A DNA stretch of 7,659 bases from Lactobacillaceae bacterium UBA639 (GCA_002299975.1 DBOT01000037.1:1-7659), one strand, 5' to 3'; positions 1 to 5,894 are shown, counted from the first letter of the stretch. Program-made: numbers and translations. Notes: a model not told the origin generated them from the letters alone.

Positions 1-24
1 AATAGGCTATCCTACACTATCTAA

Positions 25-97
25 TGCTGACTAGAGGATTCGAACCTCCGACCTCATCATTACTAGTGACGTGCTCTGCCAACTGAGCTAAGTCAGC
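25..97 (-). tRNA. tRNA-Thr, anticodon AGU
   Basis: The reverse complement folds as a complete 73-nt cloverleaf: acceptor GCTGACT/AGTCAGC, D arm GCTC/GAGC, anticodon stem CGTCA/TGATG with loop CTAGTAA, and T arm GGAGG-TTCGAAT-CCTCT. The 7-nt loop gives U33 followed by anticodon AGU (positions 62-64), which reads ACU. G1-C72, C2-G71, A73 and G35-U36 agree with threonine identity elements known from E. coli. The 3' CCA is not encoded (the next bases read TTAG), so it must be added after transcription. A34 is uncommon in bacterial tRNAs other than tRNA-Arg(ACG); if deaminated to inosine it would also read ACC and possibly ACA. Confidence 0.95.
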
Positions 98-115
98 ATT
101 TAACCAACAAATAAT

Positions 116-144
116 AGTATAGCAGATCACATTTAGAATTGGAA
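116..144 (-). promoter_or_regulatory. Probable tRNA-Thr promoter
   Basis: On the minus strand there is a -10 TATACT (116-121) preceded, after 17 bases, by a poor -35 TTCCAA (139-144). The expected start of transcription is about 12 bases before the mature tRNA 5' end, a sensible leader length. The -35 matches consensus weakly, so the call rests mainly on the -10 and its position. Confidence 0.5.
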
Positions 145-163
145 GAGGTAATTTAAATTAATT

Positions 164-196
164 TTTGCGACTAATCTGATAACAGGCTTACGCAAA
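164..196 (-). terminator. Possible weak terminator after the FNR-like gene
   Basis: Directly after the TAG stop of the regulator gene, TTTGCG and CGCAAA form a 6-bp stem around a 21-base loop, which can itself hold a small CTG/CAG hairpin. The 3' side runs into AT-rich sequence but not a clean run of U, so termination would be inefficient. It is the only hairpin I see between the metal operon and the tRNA. Confidence 0.3.
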
Positions 197-197
197 C

Positions 198-839
198 CTA
201 GAGGGACTCCAGCACCCGGATCTGCCGCAGATGACGGTCAATTTGACCGCTCTTCTGCAGCTGGGCCAGTTTGCGGGACAAGGTCTCCGGCGTCGTCCCG
301 AGGTACGAAGATAGGTCTTTTAACTTCAACGGCAGGGTGACCAGCGTGCTACCCTGCTTGGCGACCAGGTGATTAAGATACATTGCCAATCTTTCCTCAA
401 TGCTCGGCAGGCCCATCAGCTGGGTCTGTTGCCGCAGGTCATCAATCGTTACCGCCTGCCCAGCCAGGAGTTTCAGGGCAATGTCGCTGTGATTCTGGAT
501 CAGCCGGGTGAAGTCCGCCCGATCGAGGATGCAGATGTCACTGTCCGTGGTCATTTCCACGTAGCTACTACTGTTGGTGACCCCCAGTAACCAGGTCTCC
601 CCCACGTAGTCTCCGGTACTCAGGACCCGTTGGACTTGTTCCTCACCCGCAGCGCTTAGTTGGTATAACCGGCCCTTCCCCTGCTTGACGATCACCAGGC
701 GGTTGCTGTTGTTCGGGCTGACGACAATTGTTCCCCGGCGAACGCGTTGGTGGTGAACCAGTTGCTCTACCTGCCGTTGCCGGTCAATACTCAGTTGGTT
801 GAAAAGGGGCACCAGCCGCACACAAAGTTCTTCCGCCAT
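198..839 (-). CDS. FNR-like (FLP-type) Crp/Fnr family transcriptional regulator
   Basis: This is a 213-residue cytoplasmic DNA-binding regulator with an N-terminal cyclic-nucleotide-binding-like beta barrel (about residues 10-120), a dimer helix and a C-terminal winged helix (HTH about 173-195). The recognition helix contains E-T-L-S-R, the same pattern as the E209/S212/R213 contacts of E. coli FNR, so a TTGA-like half-site is expected. There is no CxxCxxC iron-sulfur cluster motif. Instead there are just two cysteines, Cys6 and Cys103, resembling L. casei FLP, where Cys5 and Cys112 form a disulfide switch. I chose the ATG at 839 because GGAGGG lies six bases before it; the ATG at 845 directly abuts that ribosome-binding site. 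It is the last gene of the metal operon, 25 bases after the Dps-like gene. An FNR-type box lies in the operon promoter, so autoregulation is likely. The redox role is inferred. Confidence 0.9.
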   Translation of the reverse strand: MAEELCVRLVPLFNQLSIDRQRQVEQLVHHQRVRRGTIVVSPNNSNRLVIVKQGKGRLYQLSAAGEEQVQRVLSTGDYVGETWLLGVTNSSSYVEMTTDSDICILDRADFTRLIQNHSDIALKLLAGQAVTIDDLRQQTQLMGLPSIEERLAMYLNHLVAKQGSTLVTLPLKLKDLSSYLGTTPETLSRKLAQLQKSGQIDRHLRQIRVLESL

Positions 840-864
840 CGTCATCCCTCCATCAGACTAGTTT

Positions 865-1413
865 CTAGAAATCGTCATCATCATCGTCTTCAGTATACAA
901 CCCGGTCCGTAGATCGTGACCCAGGAAGCGCTGGGTCAAGGCAATCTGCTCCTTGATCCAGGCAAGCAATCCAGTCAGATTATTTGCTAGTTCCGGCCAA
1001 TATTCCTTCTCCGCCAGGGCAATTGCCTTGGTAATGAAGAGGATCTGGGTATCGAAGTCCTTGACGAGGGCGAATAGCTGATCATCCCCCAGCTGGTACT
1101 TAGTGGCTCCGTCTTCTTCCAGCATCGTAAACTGCTTGAACTGGTCGGTGGTTGTCGGAATGCTCTCTCCGTTGTTAACCAGCAGGTGGTTGAGGCTAGC
1201 AAATTCCGTTTGTTCGTAAGCAATCCACTTGTCCCCGTTCTGGTCCAGGAACAGGGTAGCAGGCCCCTGGGCAAACAGCTTGGCCTGGCTGATCTTAAGG
1301 GAATGAATCAGCAGGTTGGCAATGATGTGACCGGTCATCGCCCCGGCAGTCGGGGTATGGTGGTCAATATCACTTTGCTTCAGTTCTTGTTCGTAACGTT
1401 CTTCACTGGTCAT
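865..1413 (-). CDS. Dps/ferritin-like protein with degenerate ferroxidase site and acidic tail
   Basis: The 182-residue protein has the helical pattern and a GP turn (50-51) typical of the Dps branch of the ferritin family, which normally forms 12-subunit cages that oxidise and store iron and protect DNA. An ungapped hand alignment to Listeria-type Dps around that GP turn puts Lys45, Asp57, Ala72 and His76 where the ferroxidase residues His31, His43, Asp58 and Glu62 should be, so the classical site seems lost. Histidines cluster near the N terminus (18, 19, 29, 37). The last residues are E-D-D-D-D-D-D-F, an acidic tail that could bind metal but would not help bind DNA. The start is two bases after the HMA gene stop, with AAAGGAGC inside that gene's end, implying translational coupling. 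The family call is fairly secure; an iron-storage activity is not. Confidence 0.75.
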   Translation of the reverse strand: MTSEERYEQELKQSDIDHHTPTAGAMTGHIIANLLIHSLKISQAKLFAQGPATLFLDQNGDKWIAYEQTEFASLNHLLVNNGESIPTTTDQFKQFTMLEEDGATKYQLGDDQLFALVKDFDTQILFITKAIALAEKEYWPELANNLTGLLAWIKEQIALTQRFLGHDLRTGLYTEDDDDDDF

Positions 1414-1415
1414 GA

Positions 1416-1643
1416 TTAAAGCTCCTTTGTCTTGACGCCCTGGACTACGTAGCCCATCTTCTCAATATTTTCCTGCACTGTATCAGTGGAAGTCTTGGCT
1501 GGATCAAGGGTGAATTTTACCTTGCCCGCGTTGAAGAGTACCTTGACATCTGCAGTACCATCGACGCTCTCCACGCTCTTCTGAATCTTTGTCAGGCACG
1601 ATGGACAGGTCAGTCCACCGAGTTTCATCATTACTTTTTCCAT
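1416..1643 (-). CDS. Small HMA-domain heavy-metal chaperone (CopZ-like)
   Basis: This 75-residue protein is a single heavy-metal-associated domain of the ferredoxin-like beta-alpha-beta-beta-alpha-beta fold. The metal site is G-L-T-C-P-S-C (residues 10-16, Cys13 and Cys16), a variant of the usual GMxCxxC with Leu replacing Met. Such proteins carry soft metals such as Cu(I) or Zn(II) in the cytosol and hand them to P1B ATPases. I chose the ATG at 1643 because AAGGAAG lies eight bases upstream; the GTG at 1652 overlaps that site. It follows the ATPase gene by 22 bases, and that ATPase lacks an N-terminal metal-binding domain, so this protein probably serves in trans. The gene symbol is left blank because the metal is unknown. 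Confidence 0.88.
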   Translation of the reverse strand: MEKVMMKLGGLTCPSCLTKIQKSVESVDGTADVKVLFNAGKVKFTLDPAKTSTDTVQENIEKMGYVVQGVKTKEL

Positions 1644-1665
1644 TCTAAACACTTCCTTACACGCT

Positions 1666-3561
1666 TTATTTTAGGTCGTTTGCTGGTGCTAAAAATTGAT
1701 GATGGTCAACTTTCGGCGAATATTTGATCAGCCGCATACTGTTTAGGATCACAATCAGGATACTCAACTCATGGATCAGCATCCCCGAGGCCATCTCAAT
1801 GTAACCGACAAAGAGACCGATGAACAGCAGGACAACCGTCAAAAGGGCGATCGCGATATTCTCATTCATATTCCGCATCGTCTGGTTAGCCAGCTCAAAG
1901 CCGGTCACCAGGTTGGCCAGGTCGGACTTCACGAGGACGAGGTCGGAAACGTCCATCGCTACATCGGTTCCCGAGCCCATCGCCACGGCAACGTTCGCCG
2001 CTGACAGGGCCGGGCTATCGTTGATCCCGTCACCGACAAAGGTAATCTGGTGCCCCCGCTGGCGTTCCTGCTCAACAAAGCGGGCCTTGTCCTGGGGTAG
2101 CATTTCCGCATGAACCTCATCAATCGGCAAGGCGGACGCAATCTCTCTGGCCGTCCCCACATTATCACCAGTCAGCATTACCAGGCGCTTGACACCCAAC
2201 TGTTTGAGCTGCTGGAGAGCCTGAGCGGTTTGCGGACGAAGCCGGTCCTTGATGGCAAAGATGGCCAGTTCACTGTGGTCAACACTAGCAAAGATCACAA
2301 GGGAATTACCCGCGTTGGCTAGTCGAGTTGTTGCCTCCTTGAGGTCCGCATCATCTTCAATCAGGTCCGCAAGCAACTGTTGGTTCCCCATGCGGTATTC
2401 TTGGTCCGCAATTGTTGCCTGGATTCCCTGCCCTTTCACGGTTTTCACGTCAATCGGGGTCAGCTGCTTCTCAGCCGAGAGATCTGTGATCGCCTGGGCC
2501 AGCGGGTGGTCTGACTGTTGCTCAATTGCCACCGCCTGATCAATGATCGTTTGACGATTCCCCTTCAATACCAAAATGTCCTTAACCACGGGCTTTCCCA
2601 GGGTCAGCGTCCCGGTCTTGTCAAAGGCAATCATATCGACGTGCCGGAGCCGGTCCATGACGTCCGAGCCCTTGAAGAGGATCCCACGCCGGGCACCATT
2701 ACCGATCCCTGCTACGGTTGATGCTGGAACACCGATGACCAGCGCACCAGGACAGCCCAGAACCATCACGGTGATGGCCAGGCGAAAGTCCCGGGTGATC
2801 AGGCCCACGAGGATTGCCACTAACAGGACCAGTGGCGTGTAGTATTTGGTAAAGCGGTCAATGAAGCGCTGCGTCTTGGCCTGGGAATCCTGGGCCTCTT
2901 CTACCAGCTCGATGATCTTACCAAAGGTGGTGTCGTCCCCGGTCGCCGTTGTCTCCACCGTGACTGTCCCGTTCTCCAGGATGGTCCCGGCGTAAACTGG
3001 GTCGCCTACCTGTTTGGTGATCAGGCGGGATTCACCGGTAATGCTGGCCTCGTTCACCAGGGCTTTGCCGGCGTGAACCGTCCCATCGACCGGCACCTGG
3101 GCCCCGGTCTTGACCAGGACCCGGGTTCCGGCATCCAGGAAGTCAACATCCTCCTCACTGGTGGTACCGTCGTCATTGACCACCAGTGCCGTCTGCGGAG
3201 CCATGTTGGCCAGCTGCTGGACGGCGGACCGGGTCTTCTGGAGGGTGGCATCTTCCAAGACTTCCCCCAGCATAAACAGCCAGGTCACGATCGCCGCCTC
3301 GTTAAACTCACCGATGATGAACGCCCCGATCACGGCAATGCTGACGAGGACATCAATGGAGATCAACCGGACCTCCAGAGACGAGATCGCCGTCAGCAGG
3401 ATCGGTGCCAAACCGATAAGGCCGGCAACAACCATGATGGCCTGGTAGGCCAACAGGCTGTGGACACCAAACCGGGCCGCCTCCGCCAGCACCAGCATGA
3501 CTGTCGTGACTACCACGATCGAGTGGCGGTACTTCGTGAAAAATTGTTGAATCTTAACCAT
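1666..3561 (-). CDS. P1B-type heavy-metal-translocating ATPase with a CPG membrane motif
   Basis: This is a 631-residue membrane pump that uses ATP to export a transition metal. Numbering from the ATG at 3582, seven codons upstream of the chosen start, it shows TGES (182-185), the phosphorylated Asp in DKTGTLT (D321), the P1B-specific HP pair (359-360), TGDN (471-474) and GDGINDSP (517-524). About eight membrane helices are visible: two leading helices, one pair before the actuator domain, one pair around 247-290, and one pair at 573-617. The membrane metal motif is CPG (277-279) rather than CPC, CPH or SPC. The last helix has His604-Glu605 in HELS, reminiscent of the HEGG/HEGS of P1B-4 pumps, and lacks the Lys and Asp of Zn/Cd pumps. 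There is no N-terminal HMA domain. I chose the ATG at 3561 because AGGGAG lies eight bases upstream, whereas the ATG at 3582 has no ribosome-binding site. It is the first gene of a four-gene operon. The family is certain; the metal is not. Confidence 0.93.
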   Translation of the reverse strand: MVKIQQFFTKYRHSIVVVTTVMLVLAEAARFGVHSLLAYQAIMVVAGLIGLAPILLTAISSLEVRLISIDVLVSIAVIGAFIIGEFNEAAIVTWLFMLGEVLEDATLQKTRSAVQQLANMAPQTALVVNDDGTTSEEDVDFLDAGTRVLVKTGAQVPVDGTVHAGKALVNEASITGESRLITKQVGDPVYAGTILENGTVTVETTATGDDTTFGKIIELVEEAQDSQAKTQRFIDRFTKYYTPLVLLVAILVGLITRDFRLAITVMVLGCPGALVIGVPASTVAGIGNGARRGILFKGSDVMDRLRHVDMIAFDKTGTLTLGKPVVKDILVLKGNRQTIIDQAVAIEQQSDHPLAQAITDLSAEKQLTPIDVKTVKGQGIQATIADQEYRMGNQQLLADLIEDDADLKEATTRLANAGNSLVIFASVDHSELAIFAIKDRLRPQTAQALQQLKQLGVKRLVMLTGDNVGTAREIASALPIDEVHAEMLPQDKARFVEQERQRGHQITFVGDGINDSPALSAANVAVAMGSGTDVAMDVSDLVLVKSDLANLVTGFELANQTMRNMNENIAIALLTVVLLFIGLFVGYIEMASGMLIHELSILIVILNSMRLIKYSPKVDHHQFLAPANDLK

Positions 3562-3585
3562 ATGCAGCTCTCCCTTCACCATCTA

Positions 3586-3591
3586 AGTATA
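3586..3591 (-). promoter_or_regulatory. -10 element of the metal operon promoter
   Basis: TATACT is read on the minus strand, 24 bases before the chosen ATPase start. At 16-18 bases upstream the sequence reads TTTAGT, ATTTAG or AATTTA, all poor -35 elements. A promoter with a good -10 and no -35 usually needs an activator, which fits the FNR-type box immediately upstream. The predicted start of transcription is about 3579. Confidence 0.55.
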
Positions 3592-3613
3592 GGGAAGCTC
3601 CGCCCGGACTAAA

Positions 3614-3627
3614 TTGACGGTCGCCAA
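3614..3627 (-). promoter_or_regulatory. FNR-type operator upstream of the metal operon
   Basis: TTGACGGTCGCCAA (plus strand) is a 14-bp imperfect palindrome of the form TTGRC-N4-GYCAA, the same 5-4-5 layout as the FNR consensus TTGAT-N4-ATCAA. Its centre, 3620.5, falls at -41.5 from the transcription start predicted from the -10 at 3586-3591, the standard class II activator position. The operon encodes a protein with an FNR-type recognition helix. The site is inferred from geometry and sequence only. Confidence 0.5.
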
Positions 3628-3640
3628 GTTCTGCAAACAA

Positions 3641-3682
3641 AAAATCGGTTGATGAGCCGCCGCGGGTTCATCAACCGATTTT
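3641..3682 (-). terminator. Strong rho-independent terminator of the MarR/monooxygenase operon
   Basis: AAAATCGGTTGATGA (3641-3655) and its perfect complement (3668-3682) make a 15-bp stem around a 12-base GC-rich loop. On the minus strand the stem is followed by TTTTTTG. It ends transcription coming from the NAD(P)H-binding gene to the right and insulates the metal operon promoter, which starts about 30 bases further on. Confidence 0.9.
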
Positions 3683-3753
3683 ATTCAGGGCTGGGTGTTC
3701 CAAGTTCGGCCCAGCGTTATGTCAGCATTTCTGAGGGAATAGGAAAATAAATT

Positions 3754-4343
3754 TTATGAAAAACGCAGCTTGATATCTTCCTTAGTTGCCGGCTCATAAC
3801 CACCGTTGGCACTCATTACCTCTGGCCGCGGCCGATCGCCATCAGTGCCCGGCTTGTCGACCGCAATCGAGTCACGAACAGCCTTGGTCGGGTCCTTGAT
3901 CAGTCTGGCCGAATAATAGTGTAGTCAAGGTCACTACCCTCGACCACGTCCGCTGCTAGACGGTACCGGTGATAGTAGCCGCCCAGGACCTGCTGGTTCC
4001 AGCGGCCAAACTCACCGGGGATCTCGTTGTAGATACCCAGAGACGAGGTCCAGATCAGGCGTTTGCCCCCCTCCAGGTCCATGGCCTTCACAATCGTCTC
4101 GGCGGCCTTCTTGACCTCCCCAGCTAGGCTTGCGTAGACGATGTCCATCCCCTTGACGGTGTTGCGAACATCATCCAGGTCCGTCGCATCCCCGACGATC
4201 TGCCGCTCCTGTTGCAGGTCGGCACTCAGCTTATTCGGGTGACGTAAAAACAGGGTCAGGTTGATGTCTGGATTCTTTGCCAATGCCTTGTCCGCCCACT
4301 GGGCAATCTGACTGCTAGCACCAATTACCAATACATTCTTCAT
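3754..4343 (-). pseudogene. NmrA-like NAD(P)H-binding oxidoreductase, frameshifted
   Basis: The open part (4343 to 3900, 147 codons) starts with a Rossmann nucleotide-binding segment, beta strand plus GASSQIA (residues 8-14). It continues with W-T-S-S-L-G (99-104) and D-Y-T-I-I-R-P (140-146), all typical of short atypical SDR/NmrA-like proteins of about 200-210 residues. It stops at TGA (3902-3900) just after I-I-R-P-D. From 3900 another frame stays open for 48 codons to TAA at 3754; restoring one base at the TG (for example TGG, Trp) joins the two into about 196 residues. The 48-residue tail does not clearly resemble the usual C terminus of this family, so a deletion or fusion is an alternative. 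GGGAGG lies eight bases before the ATG, 23 bases after the monooxygenase gene. The substrate is unknown. Confidence 0.75.
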
Positions 4344-4366
4344 TATAAAAACCTCCCATCAATAAA

Positions 4367-5440
4367 CTAATCCTTGAACTTCGGCAGGATGTTTTCCGCA
4401 AAGTCCTGGACAACTTCCTTGAACGGCCGCTGCGTTGGCTTCAGATTGATCGTGACGTGGGAAAGGCCCTGCTCACGCTGCTGCTCCCAGAAGTCGGCGA
4501 TCGCTTTGGAGCCGCCCCATAGGTAGATGTTGTTGTACAGCCGGGCCGGCGCGTTCGGGTCGTCGAGCAGCTCCACAAAGTTCGCGTAGCCAAACGGATG
4601 CCAGGTGTTGTCCTTGTTGCACTCCTTGATGACCCGGACGATCTTGTTGGTGTCATCCAGGTTGACCCCGTGCCAGACCCAGGCATCCGCGTCGTTGGCC
4701 AGCCAGCCGAAGCTCTGCCGCGAGCGGCCGATCGAGATCATCGGCAACCGACTGTCCCCCGGCATCTTCGGGACAAATTCAATCGAGCCGTCCAGGGTTC
4801 CGTAGTGCTTACCCGCGAACTTAGCGAAATGGCTCCCCTGGTCCGCCAGGGTCCGAATCATCTCCCACGACTCCCGGAAATGCTCGGCACGATCATCAAA
4901 CGTTTTCTTAAAGGCCGGATATTCTACCGGTCGGTCCCCCGTCGACATCCCCAGGATGAAGCGGTTATTAGTCAGGACATTCGCCGAAACGGCCGCCTTA
5001 GCAATGTGAATCGGTTACCGCAACGGGGCAATCATCCCCGCGATCCCGATCGCAATCTTGCTGGTCTTGGCCGCCAGGTACCCCATCGTCACCATCGGGT
5101 CGAGCCCCTGACCGACGTCACCAAAGTGGGGATCGTAAAACGGCACGTCACGGATCCACAGGGCTGCGAACCCCGCCTTCTCGGCCAGCTGGGCCGTTTT
5201 TCCCAGGTCACCGACATCTGGAATTGGCGTATCCGGGTAACCCTTGAACGGGGCGATCAACCCAAAGGTCAGCTTTCCCCTCTTAAACACCCGGGAAAAG
5301 CCGCTGTGGCTGGCCAGGTCGGCCGGCAGGGTAGCCTCATTGGCACCATCCTCAGTCGGGTGGAAGAGGCCACTGTTATTGGTTTCCAAAATCGACAAGT
5401 TCGGAACATTCAGGTGGTTTTGATCAAATTCTTTTGCTAT
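4367..5440 (-). pseudogene. Luciferase-like (LLM class) flavin monooxygenase, start lost and internal stop
   Basis: Reading through one stop gives about 357 codons of an LLM-class flavin-dependent oxidoreductase, a TIM-barrel enzyme that uses reduced FMN and oxygen on an unknown substrate. It resembles the BA3436-type subfamily: W-I-R-D-V-P-F-Y-D-P at 95-104 and G-D-R-P-V-E-Y-P at 168-175. Two lesions are visible. The well-placed ribosome-binding site AAGGAAG is followed after eight bases by ATA, not ATG (5440-5438), and then an A-K-E-F-D-Q-N-H reading that looks coding. Codon 142 is TAA (5017-5015) in P-L-R-stop-P-I-H-I, exactly in frame with the rest, at a point the family normally continues straight through. 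A TTG at 5398 is the only obvious alternative start and has no ribosome-binding site. The gene sits between marR and the NmrA-like gene under its own palindromic operator. Confidence 0.85.
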
Positions 5441-5468
5441 GCTTTGTACTTCCTTTCAATCAATTTGT

Positions 5469-5480
5469 TTGCGCACGCAA
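5469..5480. promoter_or_regulatory. MarR-type operator in front of the monooxygenase gene
   Basis: TTGCGCACGCAA is a palindrome with 5-bp arms and a two-base centre (CA). It lies between the MarR stop and the monooxygenase gene, two bases downstream of a -10-like TATTAA. The identical 12-mer occurs in the marR promoter with the same spacing to its -10. Confidence 0.75.
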
Positions 5481-5482
5481 CG

Positions 5483-5488
5483 TTAATA
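5483..5488 (-). promoter_or_regulatory. Probable -10 of the monooxygenase/NAD(P)H-binding genes
   Basis: TATTAA on the minus strand is preceded about 17 bases upstream by a poor -35 (TAAGTG or AAGTGA), which overlaps the end of marR. Support comes mostly from the operator two bases downstream, which repeats the arrangement at the marR promoter. Read-through from marR is also possible because no terminator separates the genes. Confidence 0.45.
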
Positions 5489-5513
5489 GTAAAAAGGGGG
5501 GCGGTCACTTATT

Positions 5514-5894
5514 TCACTTCAGGAAATCCTTGTATTTTGCCAGGCTGACCTCGACCTCTTGCAAAACGTTCTTAAGCAATTCTTCCCCCCGGGTCGTTAA
5601 AACGATGTAGGTGGCCCGCTTGTCCGTACTGCAGGCAACCTTCTCAATCACTCCACAGTCTTTGGCCTCGAGCTTGGTGATCATTCGCGAGACCGCCGAC
5701 GCGGAAAGGTGCAACTTATCCTGCAGGTCATTCTGCATTATCCGGTGATCGGCCGTCTGATCCAAGAAGTACAGCAGCAAGAACTCGTTCAGCGTCAGGG
5801 TCGAGCCCTCCACACGCTGGATTGCCTGCTCAATCTCCTTCTTCATTGCCAGCTGACGGTTGGTGTATACAAACCATTGGTCAAGGTACGTCAT
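5514..5894 (-). CDS. MarR-family transcriptional regulator
   Basis: This 126-residue winged-helix repressor is of normal to slightly short length for the family. The recognition region is L-S-A-S-A-V-S-R-M-I-T-K-L (63-75), followed by the wing with D-K-R-A-T (91-95), matching the conserved DxR of MarR wings. Cys80 and Cys88 flank the start of the wing. The N-terminal sensing cysteine of OhrR proteins is absent (the segment reads L-D-Q-W-F-V-Y), so this is not an ordinary OhrR. AGAGGGA lies seven bases before the ATG. Its own promoter and the one in front of the next gene carry the same palindrome, so it most likely represses itself and the monooxygenase genes until a ligand or oxidant relieves it. 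The inducer cannot be told from the sequence. Confidence 0.92.
   Translation of the reverse strand: MTYLDQWFVYTNRQLAMKKEIEQAIQRVEGSTLTLNEFLLLYFLDQTADHRIMQNDLQDKLHLSASAVSRMITKLEAKDCGVIEKVACSTDKRATYIVLTTRGEELLKNVLQEVEVSLAKYKDFLK

Noticed and set aside
1..24. TAGG-ATAG-CCTA as a tRNA terminator or attachment site next to the tRNA
   Set aside because: Only 4 bp of stem, cut by the window edge, and no integrase or repeat of the tRNA end is present.
862..871. TTTCTAGAAA palindrome between the Dps-like and FNR-like genes as an operator
   Set aside because: It overlaps the stop codon, no promoter follows it, and there is no second copy.
3073..3612. Open frame of 179 codons on the plus strand
   Set aside because: It lies opposite the N-terminal half of the P1B ATPase and runs over that gene's promoter; its composition is that of a shadow frame.
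3562..3640. CopY-type (TACA-N2-TGTA) or PerR/Fur-type box in the metal operon promoter
   Set aside because: I searched the region by eye on both strands and saw neither.
3645..3678. TTGAT and ATCAA in the stem at 3641-3682 as an FNR box
   Set aside because: The two half-sites are separated by far more than four bases and are simply part of the terminator stem.
3690..3715. GCTGGG/CCCAGC hairpin downstream of the broken NAD(P)H-binding gene
   Set aside because: It has only a 6-bp stem with a 14-base loop and no T run; the strong terminator 8 bases away explains termination.
3900..3902. TGA in the NAD(P)H-binding gene as programmed frameshifting or selenocysteine
   Set aside because: No slippery heptamer, internal Shine-Dalgarno or SECIS-like hairpin is visible, and the neighbouring gene is also damaged, so decay is simpler.
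5015..5017. TAA in the monooxygenase gene as stop-codon readthrough
   Set aside because: TAA is the least leaky stop, there is no special context, and the gene has also lost its start codon.
4598..5548. Long open frame on the plus strand (316 codons) opposite the monooxygenase and marR genes
   Set aside because: It is antisense to clear LLM and MarR coding sequence, has no ribosome-binding site, is rich in Arg, Pro and His as expected for a GC-rich shadow frame, and crosses the intergenic promoter and operator.
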